Shown in pieces: positions 12,201 through 19,500 of a DNA stretch of 64,000 nucleotides (position 1 is its first letter; the number at the start of each line of letters is the position of its first letter). The stretch is from Bolinopsis microptera (Eukaryota; Ctenophora; Tentaculata; Lobata; Bolinopsidae): positions 10,595,983 through 10,659,982 of the forward strand of contig NC_087077.1 of NCBI RefSeq assembly GCF_026151205.1, written 5' to 3'. The notes beneath the pieces were generated by a model. The model saw nothing but the letters and a program-made list of their open reading frames with translations. It was not told the origin of the DNA and made no database searches. A program made the translations under genes and the position numbers.

Positions 12201-15200
12201 CCCCCAGTGATAAGTTAGCAGTACGACAAGTTAGTGGAGTTCAAGGCTCTATCCTCTTCTCCGTCTCCAACCCTGTCTACATCAGTCACTACTTTATCAA
12301 CAGGTCCTTTAACGAACTTGCTATTTCTCGAGCTCTCAATCTCAGGGTCAAAGGTGTGTTCAGTGTTTTAAAGGCGGTTTAATTTTATTTATTAATTTCC
12401 ATACTGAGACATACTCACAGCATTCTAATTCGATAAATTTTAAATAATTCTATCTATTGATTCAACAAACCTTACTGAGAATTTTTTTAAAGTTCTTGGA
12501 ACATCATGAATACATGAATGCACATATTATATTTATTCGAATAACCCGTAATCTGGATGTTTCCTAGGAGCAAAGATCCCCTCCGGTAAAGACGCTCCGG
12601 TGCAGCCGCAGTTCACGAAAGTAGCCTGGAAAGCTACGCGGATAGCTGAAAAAAGGACAAAGTGGGGCCTAATCTGGGCTAAGAACCACGAGGTGGAGAT
12701 ATTATACACTCCTCAAGGTAATATTAATTGAAATGTAACACTTTTTGGGAAAAATGTGTTAATTTAAGTCAACTTTTGAGATAAAGGAATAATGTGAACG
12801 AACTTTAACTTAAACATATTATAGCTATATGGCGGATAGCTGTGGTTCAGATAAATCCATTCAATAGCTCTCTTTTGGAGGTTTCTAATTGATCACTAAG
12901 TGATTTAGTACGAGGGCGCCAGATTATGGAGCAATTCTCCAATTGGCTATGTAAAGAGGAAGATAAAGGGCCCGGCGGCGCTTATGATCGAGGACAATGT
13001 GGAAAATGTACATAAAGTTAATTGCACCAAAATGCAGGACCTCCATGAAGTTTGACATATTGCTTACAAATTTCTTCGTAATCAAACGTTCCGTTAAGTT
13101 GAACTATAAAATAGATGAAGAAAGCAAACGTTTACCAAATCACAGCAGTGTATTGCATAGTATAACTGCACATAACTGAAACATAATTATTAAATGAAGG
13201 CATGGAATACAATAATTGCAGATTTGGAAGGTCATGTTTACTGCCTGTAGTAGTAAATATGCAAAATGACGAAATCACCAAACTGACAAATATTATGAAC
13301 ATGTCGCAATTAACTGACGACATCATAAGACTATAAGAAACATGATTATAATGCATATTGATGTCTTCATAAAACTTCAAACTCGTCAAATCCAGTCATC
13401 TTGTACGTTTATTGTTGCAATATTAGTCGTAACCACGGGTTTTCTAGTATATATTATGTATAAAAGTATAAAACTATGACGTCATCTCACAAGGTTTAAA
13501 GATAGCCAAACCAAGTCATCAACTTGATAATCTGTCAAACAGACTGAGTTTACCAGGAGAGTGGAGGTGATTTTGAATATAAATTTGTTATTCGAAAAAT
13601 TTCACAGATCCACAGTTTATTATGCTATGTTCTGGTATAACATATCAAGCCATGGGGACTAAGATAACCGCTGCAGTCTGGACATGTATATCCTCGGGTT
13701 GAGATTCGTTATGAAAATGAATTCCTGTGGCGGTTTTGGTACAGAGACTGATCTTTAATCCGGTTCCTTTTTGCCAAACAGTTTTCAAACTGATACCACA
13801 CTTTCCTGGCATTGGACACTTTTTGCCAGTAGGATTAAACTCTACAAGATGCTTCCTACTCCTAGTATCTGTTTCTAAGTTTTCTGCTACATAAACCTTT
13901 GTAAACCTTTCATGCCACTGATGATTTTCCACAGTGACTATATCTTCGCTGTTCATAAGTCTCTTCAGAAAAACCAAAAATTTTGAATTGAAACCTCGGA
14001 AATAATCGAAAAATTTAAATGGGATCGTCTTCCAATTTCGTCTTCGTTTAATGCCCACGATTTTTTTTAATTACCTCCGATGTACATTGTTCAGGAATCA
14101 GAGTTTGGTTCGCATCCATCCAAGCCACAAGACCTTCCACAAACATCATGAGATTTCTGATGTCCGGAGATTGGCCCATCCAGTCGATAAAATCTTCAAA
14201 TTTCAAGCTGCAATCTAAATCATGGAGCATTTTTAACGAACTTTATTGTTCTATAGGGAAGGTGATTTCACCTGTTGCAGTTGTTGTATTATCTGGTGAT
14301 GAACCAAGTCCTGCTTCAGAATTCGGCGCTTTCTTCGACGATGTTCCATACAAGTCGAATATCCATTTGTAATGGTCCGGTGATTCACTCAAAACTTCCC
14401 TAAGCAGATCAAATAACCGTTCAAACATTTCTACACTGTGCAGCCTGTACCTGGAGAGCTCACAGCTGTCTAACAAGTACTTCAAATGTTCCAGAAACAG
14501 TTTCGTACCGGCTTCTAGCTGGGCGGTAAGATTGTCTGCAATGGGCTGAACTATGTAGGTTATTTGGGCTCCTGCCAATTCTATCAGAATGTCAAGCTGG
14601 TTGGTGGAAAATGTGTCGCCGTCCTCCAAGTATCTGCTGATGAACTGCTGCTCCCATTCGAGCGACTTTATCTTCTTAACAGCCACATATTTTACTTGTG
14701 TTGACTTTATCTTAGATCTGGAGACAAATCCAGCCTCCTCAAAAAGAAAAAGCAGATCCAGGTAAGAGGGCTCTACAATCAGGTCAGCAAATTGAGAGAA
14801 CCACTCCTCACACTTGGTCACTAGCCACGTGACTTGAAACACGTGAGCCATCTTGTTGATATCTCTAAAAGTGTCTCTGATCAAACCTGCTGTATATCCC
14901 TTGTAGACAGCTTCAACAAAACCCTGGACCGCCTGTTCACTGAACTCCTTCATGTCCAGACTGGTGAGGTTTAATTCTGTGGTCATGTGATCTATGACAG
15001 GGCTGTTGAAGGAGAGGATGACAGAGCTTGCCTTCAAGGCCTCCCCTTGGCTGGCCTCCCGGTAGAGGTTATTGTGGGTTGGAGATTTCAGGAGGTGTAT
15101 TCCATAGTTCATTGGAGTGTAGATTTTCCTTGGTGTTCGGGTTCCCATCAGCTTCGATATCCTCAGACCTAAATGGCTAAATAGTTCAAGTTTTTAAAAT

Positions 15201-16070
15201 TTATCGCTAGAGATTATCAAAATTCGATCTTAAAGAAATGTCAAGCTGATCGAACAAAACTGATATTTTTATGTGGTTAACAAATTTGAAACTGTTTCGT
15301 GAGACGTGAACTGCAGCCTCAAGTGTAATACAACCGTATTATTTTATATGATTCAACCGCATTATTTTATATGATGCCCATCTCGTGATGCAAAAATTAG
15401 AAATTCAAAACCAGAAGTATTGATTATTGAAGAACCCGTAATTTAACTCAGTTACCCTGTTTGAGTTGATAAATCCTGTTTTTTCTCATGTTATCAGCTG
15501 AGCCTTCAAGTTCAGAGGCAACTCTAAGTAGAGTGAAGCAATGAATTTTAAAATTATTTGTGATCTTCATAATGAAAAATTCGATAATAATCTTAAATTA
15601 CGCCTTAAAACACAGCTCTCCTCCCTCAGGCAAACAGTTTCACAAAGACAAACAAGAAGAGACGGCACTGCAAGGTGACCTGACCCAGTACCTGGCTCCT
15701 TCTGAATACTGTACCAAGGCTCTCTTCACAGCTTATGTTAACGTCTGCAAGAAAACAAAGAAGGCTTACGTGAGTTGACTCTCAATGAGAGAAATTGATG
15801 TTTCTACCTTTGAAAGTGATGTGAACTGGATATTCTTCTTAAGTAGGACTTAAGATCTTCTTAAAAATTATTGCATCGATACAGACACCGTCAATACTGC
15901 AGTGACGTCATCTATTTCCGCCTAAAACCCCCTTATTTCAGCCTCAGAAATACAGTGTAGCAAAGAGCGCTAACACGAGATACAGACAAGTAAAAACAAG
16001 TGTGCTGAGTCACCTGAAGGACAGTGGGTTTGGTGACTGGTCTGTTAACCCTTGTAAACCTGACTACTGA
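209..16070 (+). CDS. ADAR-like pseudo-deaminase, gene A (3' part, seven exons)
   Basis: Seven exons join in one frame (209-354, 760-841, 9163-9488, 12235-12353, 12568-12717, 15630-15769, 15942-16070), giving 363 residues and a TGA stop; the 5' part lies before the window. The order matches the adenosine deaminase domain of ADARs: the active-site region (NDSTGES), a YLLDQVEM helix, YLYTNSCPMGDC in place of the PCGD loop, GVQGSILFSVSNPVYI in place of the LQGALLSHFLEPIY segment, then the C-terminal helix ending DSGFGDW. In ADAR2, His394, Cys451 and Cys516 bind the catalytic zinc and Glu396 is the proton shuttle. Here the His is Thr, the PCGD Cys is Met, and the SCSDK motif is gone; only the Glu remains. 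Catalysis is therefore unlikely. An acidic, Thr/Glu/Met-rich insert follows the PMGDC motif. It is a tandem paralogue of gene B. Exon phases agree at every junction; expression is unknown. Confidence 0.8.
842..2189. other. Intron sequence of gene A, no gene seen
   Basis: This is the part of gene A's second visible intron before the retroelement. The short open frames here have no recognisable motif. A run of about 20 nearly pure G lies near 1829-1849. Nothing else is supported. Confidence 0.6.
2190..2477 (-). repeat. Pseudo-LTR, downstream copy
   Basis: This 288-bp direct repeat begins TATAAAGCAATGAAAGG on the plus strand and ends with CTCCCGCGC. It matches 8711-8998 apart from about three substitutions, at C/T near 2206, T/A near 2303 and T/G near 2399. 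It marks the 3' end of the minus-strand retroelement. Confidence 0.85.
2582..2780 (-). pseudogene. Detached C-terminal piece of the Naiad-type RT
   Basis: The minus-strand frame with RYSRICNNVVAFSDR and a helix FTDDLIELGFRRDRL resembles the thumb region that normally follows the RT core in Penelope-like proteins, just after the SSVLYGT motif that ends the main RT frame near 3105. About 320 bp of AT-rich sequence separates the two parts, so the RT gene is broken here. Assignment rests on family pattern only. Confidence 0.55.
2786..3107. mobile_element. Small AT-rich insertion within the retroelement's RT gene
   Basis: The RT frame stops making sense immediately after SSVLYGT and resumes at RYSRIC about 320 bp later. 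The intervening block has an AT palindrome at 3071-3105 at one end and a CAGTCAAATCC motif near 2793 at the other. It looks like a short non-autonomous insertion. No clear terminal repeats or target duplication were found, so the limits are approximate. Confidence 0.4.
3091..4851 (-). CDS. Penelope-like (Naiad-type) reverse transcriptase, truncated
   Basis: The open frame of about 586 codons carries a Penelope-like RT core: the PVDKSTKNVAII motif and SSPKFHKP in the N-terminal part, FDFSTLYTNLAHKDI (the catalytic Asp/TLY motif A), the GVPIGINPGPYIANLTLWYFE motif B, RLIDDITTL with the conserved Asp pair (motif C), then LDLDISI. The enzyme would copy the element's RNA at a nicked target. It is open up to the junction with the inserted LINE, so no true start codon was chosen. 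The 3' end is cut by a small insertion, with the remainder near 2582-2780. The catalytic residues look intact, but the gene is interrupted on both sides and is probably inactive. Confidence 0.85.
   Translation of the reverse strand: MYGQLNFCTYFLLGKNFTIYHFSIDFVNNGIEMLNLPRVFRAPSLKSFVNFCNIKEPTVVYKGTDNVSKKLFNYNNVVKGDTEPLECKCHMFTDFVNQDCGHVVTGDVNFVKHDALRSLLEKGPSYKEPKTIDFDKNCNSVIDNVKEILKPWSRKEKIDSACLNGWFNEFSDIVKKNTEALKMKYPKQLKRKSVFSNDKACEELAFIRKYFVLCPVDKSTKNVAIICKHYYLSDIIQECQSNEGIDDVSGEHDVRDINRDIFKFIEDVGIKVDSNIDNLPHMFSSPKFHKPILKFRYVISYANCSIKPLAVKISLALKAVYSEICRYTNMLFKVTGVNKNWVILNNKPILEALDKINDNSLARNIQTFDFSTLYTNLAHKDIKDALKFTVKLAFRNSRKKFIAVYDKGSAWVNSFRDGTVAFDEVKLIKCVEFLLDNCYFKVGEILYRQHIGVPIGINPGPYIANLTLWYFENSFLDSTYKNRYYIVKKLNNTFRLIDDITTLNSDGYLEEYFKLIYPDSLTLNKENEVDSAANVLDLDISINREGKFSCRVYDKRDKFGFKVVKFQPLMSNQASSVLYGTILLII
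4855..7626 (+). mobile_element. 5'-truncated non-LTR retrotransposon (LINE) inserted in the Naiad-type element
   Basis: The element lies on the opposite strand to its host. It starts in the linker that precedes the RT, so the endonuclease half is missing, as in typical incomplete reverse transcription. After the stop at 7356-7358 comes an AT-rich 3' UTR and a tail of three to four copies of the 9-mer TATTCCTTG (7596-7627). Short tandem tails, rather than poly-A, are known for CR1/L2-like and some other LINE clades. The host nuclease frame is cut at the tail and its RT frame at the 5' junction, which shows the order of events: Naiad first, LINE second. Confidence 0.8.
4872..7358 (+). CDS. LINE reverse transcriptase ORF, N-terminally truncated
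   Basis: 828 codons are open. The RT fingers and palm run from ITPLHKKGDKDNPDNYRAV, through AVFVDFRKAFDSV (motif A, catalytic Asp), GTEQGHPLSPDLFKIYI (motif B) and HLLWADDLILLA (motif C; the usual FADD/YADD is WADD, with both Asp present), to INTDKTKLMKFN and YCYLGIEI. A cysteine/histidine cluster near the C-terminus (CSWCN, then HFLNHC) is the zinc-knuckle-like end common in LINE ORF2. The apurinic-type endonuclease expected upstream is absent. The open frame is intact from the truncation point, suggesting a young copy. Clade is unresolved without alignment. Confidence 0.88.
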   Translation: MNTDIESGKILNWKQFKKLKKFKGRVDKFDCHDMDNFQKFFGKLYANAHSTITVENKEEMLQNADAINNNFQPSPAQSILNGQISVDEISTAISSLKNGKSSSEDMICNEILKTLSTTNTQLLCKVFNRCLDTGTYPWNNSIITPLHKKGDKDNPDNYRAVAVSSTIGKLFSTIMLNRIIKFKNEYNPDPINQLGFAKGAQTYDHILTLNTITSKYKKLKVPVYAVFVDFRKAFDSVCREALFLKLAKLGITGKSFNVLKHMYKNSTGQIKLSGFVSEKFDINKGTEQGHPLSPDLFKIYIRDLSPRLEYDNCPKLMNQLISHLLWADDLILLALDPKTLQKQLDALNNFCLEWGVEINTDKTKLMKFNARFDTYQPVPLKIGDHLLEEVESYCYLGIEIHKSGTFTNARTELKKKAMRALYAMKSSVNKSKLSFRSLTTLFDGLIKPIVLYGAPIYTPNMAIIKHITKQVDLNMDADTKTKFQTSILKKISLLNSEKVHLHFLKWSLGVNRKASNAGVWGESGRYPLIYECINLTLKYSQRLKNLKDNSLVSLAFKEQMNMKLDWYRGLEPVLALDPCFSTDHVTAYRTLKNNHSKLLFERNPSIAKPPKEDFLIHNGFKKRIPPQSTQPIGSKIFTPHVITKTLKCNFREYWGSCINTSRKLEFYRDLKSKFNKEYYLDSVIKYADRANITRLRISAHRLEIELGRYNQTPRDERICSWCNIVLGSGIIENEDHFLNHCDLNAASRRKVLDKIQSLISNPIKPSATSYSVHNVIPGANVLKFISNNSEIIELITNESQVHLTRVVARFATTCFNNRKKFVDSLAST
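7589..8587 (-). CDS. GIY-YIG endonuclease of the Naiad-type element
   Basis: The minus-strand frame holds a GIY-YIG nuclease fold: NVIYLLSCKCCNSQYVGET (the VIY...YVG pair), an Arg-containing helix LKDRMSQHR, LRQHFLES, and GHEDRWIRVLKTQFPYGVNDR with the metal-binding Glu. A cysteine cluster, CSRRCKTC, lies ahead of it and may be the zinc finger described for this group. In-frame ATG codons near 8578 and 8569 are possible starts. The enzyme would nick the target DNA. The last codons (repeated IQG) are translated LINE tail, not native protein, so the true frame is cut near 7627 where the LINE entered. Confidence 0.85.
   Translation of the reverse strand: MVLMVLMSMVTTAAAASSKSQDVSFLRCSRRCKTCADMVFCTDFRSSVSGTKFGCIFEFDVGEEKVINCKSTNVIYLLSCKCCNSQYVGETVQELKDRMSQHRGTTNPTGNSGNFRLRQHFLESINCNSFSVQIIQKFAGTGRTGVKRPNSTKFVIDESISKIRKGHEDRWIRVLKTQFPYGVNDRIDSLANKDSYNCEYAKFISCKDSSRKRSWADRQQSDLSQFDIDNILGELLRLVVEPFHSDVNILLRKLLFPLNKSTLVKLKESYLNKVFQIDNLDPSRSQIHCIIMDLFTYKIRPFNSRTDKSKSVRKPKVLCSIQGIQGIQGIQI
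8711..8998 (-). repeat. Pseudo-LTR, upstream copy
   Basis: This is the partner of the repeat at 2190-2477. It lies 124 bp upstream of the nuclease frame on the minus strand and would carry the element's promoter and 5' leader. Differences between the copies are few, about 1 percent. Confidence 0.85.
9575..9740. repeat. Poly-G minisatellite, three units
   Basis: Three units share the layout G-run, GTGTCAT, TTAAATATTTATA, CGGTCCT. G runs reach about 20 bases and differ in length between units, consistent with slippage. Confidence 0.8.
10430..10487. repeat. G-run/C-run hairpin
   Basis: A run of about 17 G is followed by an inner inverted repeat (TGACAT and ATGTCA) and then a run of about 17 C. 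The whole can fold into one stem with a short loop. Confidence 0.75.
10980..11860. repeat. Diverged direct duplication inside gene A intron
   Basis: Segments 10980-11240 and 11665-11860 share an ordered set of blocks: CAGCTGTTTRCCAC, TAGCCTAAT, GGACTCA, GGTTGGTG, then CATGATAGA and GAAGAGG. They are too diverged for a recent tandem copy. No protein was recognised in either. Confidence 0.5.
11897..12234 (+). repeat. Poly-C minisatellite ending at an exon acceptor
   Basis: Seven copies of a unit of about 45-60 bp, each reading CCAGTGATAAGTTAGCAG then TACGACAAGTTA, are separated by C runs of varying length. The last unit runs directly into the exon at 12235, and its final TTAG is the splice acceptor. 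Each unit therefore carries a pyrimidine tract followed by AG, so the array multiplies acceptor-like signals. Confidence 0.85.
12718..13644. other. Gene A intron sequence, no feature seen
   Basis: This AT-rich intron stretch lies between the exon ending at 12717 and the antisense BTB-type gene. The open frames here are short and unremarkable. Confidence 0.5.
13645..15148 (-). pseudogene. Antisense BTB-type gene nested in gene A intron, interrupted
   Basis: From the ATG at 15148 a 301-codon frame encodes what looks like a BTB/POZ fold followed by a BACK-like helical region: ASSVILSFNSPVIDH, then FVEAVYKGYTAGL and AHVFQVTWLVTKCEEWF. It stops at a TAA at 14243-14245. The same frame is open again for 65 codons, and then a one-base shift at an A8 tract (14067-14074) leads into a third frame ending at 13645 with a Cys-containing C-terminal domain (GKKCPMPGKCGIS). 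One stop plus one homopolymer frameshift suggests a recently decayed gene; homopolymer sequencing error is an alternative for the shift but not for the stop. There are no introns, so it may be a retrocopy. No function beyond a BTB-type adaptor is claimed. Confidence 0.55.
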
Positions 16071-16545
16071 GCTAATAATTACTGCAGTGTGGTTTATTTA
16101 TCGAACACTAACTTTAGTAAAGTATGTTCGACCTTAAACAAGTCGAAAAGAACTCTTAATATGCCTTACTTTTCTGATATTTATTGGTCTACCGTGCATG
16201 GAATGTTATACAAACATTTCAATTTGTGCGGTTGTTGGTATTAAGGTGTCCCTCTGTTTTATCTTCTTGTTAATTTCAGCTTCAATTACATCATTTTATT
16301 GACACGAATTGCTTTTGGTATGTGTCGGCATCTATTCCAAAGCTATTTTGTCACTGTTAAATTCGTTATTTTTATTTAAAGATTTAAACTTATTTTATCA
16401 AAATGAATTTCTCGTTCTAGCTTTTTCTTGTGTCTTTGTTCATCCGCATTACAAGTTAAACGTAACATAAAATTTATCCCCGTTCTCATTCTCAATATAA
16501 TTTCTTGATATTATGTCCCTATTTTTTTAAAGATTCCGTTAGCAG
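16071..16545. promoter_or_regulatory. Spacer between ADAR-like genes A and B
   Basis: This 475-bp AT-rich spacer must hold the end of gene A and, if the genes are transcribed separately, the promoter of gene B. No TATA box or strong polyadenylation signal stands out, so read-through between the two genes is possible. Confidence 0.35.
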
Positions 16546-19500
16546 ATGTCTGGCTTCAAAAGGAGGCGGGGTGGTGGCGACTGGTATGATGACCCGTACA
16601 AGAGACCAAGACTCCTACCTCTACAAGAGAACATGTTGCATCACCAGGGTGAGTCAGCATCTTAACTTGAGTTGATTCTTAAGTTCATACTTCATCTTAC
16701 TAAATTTAAAAGTTTAAATACTGAAGCCATCTTCGTCGGCTGGACAATTTTTGTAATTTTAATTTGTCTAAAATCTACACCAATATTTATTATTAACGAT
16801 GTTTTGTATTTCAGGATACGTTGGAGATGAGCCAGCATACCGTCATCCTCCAGCCCCACATTATGACTACGGTCCCGCTTATCCTCCTGATCACCATGCT
16901 TATCCCCCTGATCCTTATGAGTACCCACCGGACTCTCACGCTTACCGCCCTGATCCACACGCGTATCCACCTCCTGACCCACATGCGTACCCACCTCATC
17001 CAGACTACGATTACCCACGTCCGCGTCCTGCTCGTGCCCGACCACCCCGTGGCCGTTATGATTACAGCACTGTTAGAGGTGAGCAATATTATGGTTCTCA
17101 AAGTGGAATCAAATAGATGTTGTTTGGATATTTTTTCCTGTTTATTTCTCACCGAAAGATCAGCCCATTATATTTAATTATATATAATGTACTAATAATA
17201 CATGAACCTTGGTAGGCTGAGTCTAAACCAGTTCTTTGCAGGCGCTCACGAGGCACGCGGTAGTGAACGGGGAAGATTTAGAGGTAGAGGTCATGAAAGA
17301 AGTCACGAAAGAGGTCACGATAGAGGAAGGGGTGATGTCAGAGGTCGAGGAAGAGGAGAAGGAGGCAAGCGAGGAAGAGGAAGAGGAGGAGGTGGTGCTG
17401 ATCGTGGTGGTGGTGGTGGTGGTGGATATGTTGTTGAGGAAAATCCATGGCTAGCTGTAATGAATGCTATGGGAGCTAATGATGAAGGTACGAGAGAGCA
17501 GCAAACCCTCACTGATTCAGTGATTCAGTCCCAAATCCCCTCCAGGGCCAAGTGTTGGCTTTAGATCCAACTTAGTTGATAAAATCATATCATAGTAATA
17601 ATATTATATTATTATATATCCTAATACAAAGATTGAATGCTTGTTAACAATTACAGTCTAGTTCCTAACTTTGATCGTTGCAGTGCAGCCTGAGGAAGAA
17701 GAGAAGACAGATTTTACTTGTAGTCAACGCAAAGCAACTAAAGTTCTCGCTCAGCTGTACCCCGAAGCTGGTATATCACGTTTAATTGTTGATCTACTAA
17801 CCAACCACTCATAGATGAAAGGAAGAAGAATCTTGTAGTTTACGTTATATGCGTCATTATCCATTCACGTCATATATTAGTCGCCCTACGATTTAGACCT
17901 TTATCGCCAACGATTCCTCCTATAAAATGAAACTAAATTATCAATAATCATCTGCTCTGTTTACAGTGTTCGAACAGACGTTACTGATACACAACGAGCT
18001 AGGTCACTGTATCGGCTACCAGGTAAAAGTGGAGGGTAAGACGTTTTACGGAGAGGGCTCCACAGCTAAGATAGCTAAAGGGCTCGCTGCTCTCGACGCT
18101 CTGACTTACATTAAGGTTTGTCTCTTCTCAGTTCATGTTTAGTTGTTTGAAGCCCTCCCCAAACATTAACAGAAAGTGGCCTGATATTTAGATCTGGGTT
18201 TACTGAAAACTATCACATTCTGTTATTCGAATATCTTATTAAAACTGCATCGAAGATATTGGTTTTAGTATGATTTTAAAAAGAGGCCTCACCAGTCAAC
18301 ATGAACCTGATCCCTAATCTTGATCTCTTATGAGTGCTATTCCTCTGCAGGCACCAGGTTGTGATGATCTGCTACCTGTGTGTAACGTGGTGGAGGAGAT
18401 GAAGAAGATGGAGGTGGTTAAAGCTGGCCAGGAACAGTATGGAACAAAGAAACCTGCTAGAAAGCGAGCTCCAGCTAAACAGACCTTTAAACGACAACAG
18501 GTGTGGAACCCGAACAGGGGTAGATGACTTTGATATGGATCATTTCACAGTCCATATCTTTTAATGTGGTTTGAATACCTTTTAGTTGTTCAGTTCGTAT
18601 TGGGTATATTACGAAAACTCAGTTCTTTCGTAATTTATTTCGAAAGTATACATGATCACAACTGTAACATATTTCGTCACTTCAGCCGAAGTCTGGTGTA
18701 GTAGAGGCCCACCATCAAGCCCCAGTGCCGACCCTGGTGAACTTTCAGCTTCTAAAACAGAAGTACGTGGGCGCTCAAAACGAGGGAGAACTGGTCCAGA
18801 CCTTCAACCCTGCTGGAAGTGGAACTAGAACTTGTGTTCTTATTGTTCAGGGCCATGTTTTTAAAGGTATGCTATGAAATGAAGATAAACATCAAGATTC
18901 AAGCTGTTTGTGTTTCATCATAGAATAGCTGACAAATATATTGACTAATAGTAAATTTACTGACGACATTTTTTGATAGACCATTTCACTTCACTGAATG
19001 CTAGAATTTAATTATCAAGTCCATAATATCCAGATTACTTGACTCGCATACTTCACTTATAGGGGACGGTGCAACAGATAAGATTGCCAGAGACTTTGCT
19101 GCTAAAGAGGCTATCATCTACTTTGAGAAGACTCCTCCTAAATTCGTGCAGAAGATGAAGGAAAAAAGTTAGTTATATAATATATTGAAATAATAATGCT
19201 GTGGAGATGCATGCCGAAAGTCGCCATTTTGACAATCGCTATATTCAGTTTTCCAAGTGATTTCTTAACAAGTTATGCATGATATTTCATATCAGACATA
19301 ACCCAAAATATGCATAATATGCCATGTATAACATGACATATTATACATACCACCAGCCGCGAGAGAACCAATTTACGACCGCCAAGATCCGGACGACTAC
19401 ATAAACCTGCTCTATTGCAAGGCTTGGAAATTTGCAGTGGAGCTGACCAAGGATCACAACCAAGTTTATGTCAGGAAACAAAACCTGGCCTTCGTGCTCA

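Noticed and set aside
16692-17177. Several open frames on both strands over the His/Pro/Tyr repeat
   Set aside because: They are shadows of the repetitive gene B exon 16815-17078, whose frame agrees with both neighbouring exons.
17315-17512. Proline-rich minus-strand frame
   Set aside because: It is the complement of the RGG tract of gene B.
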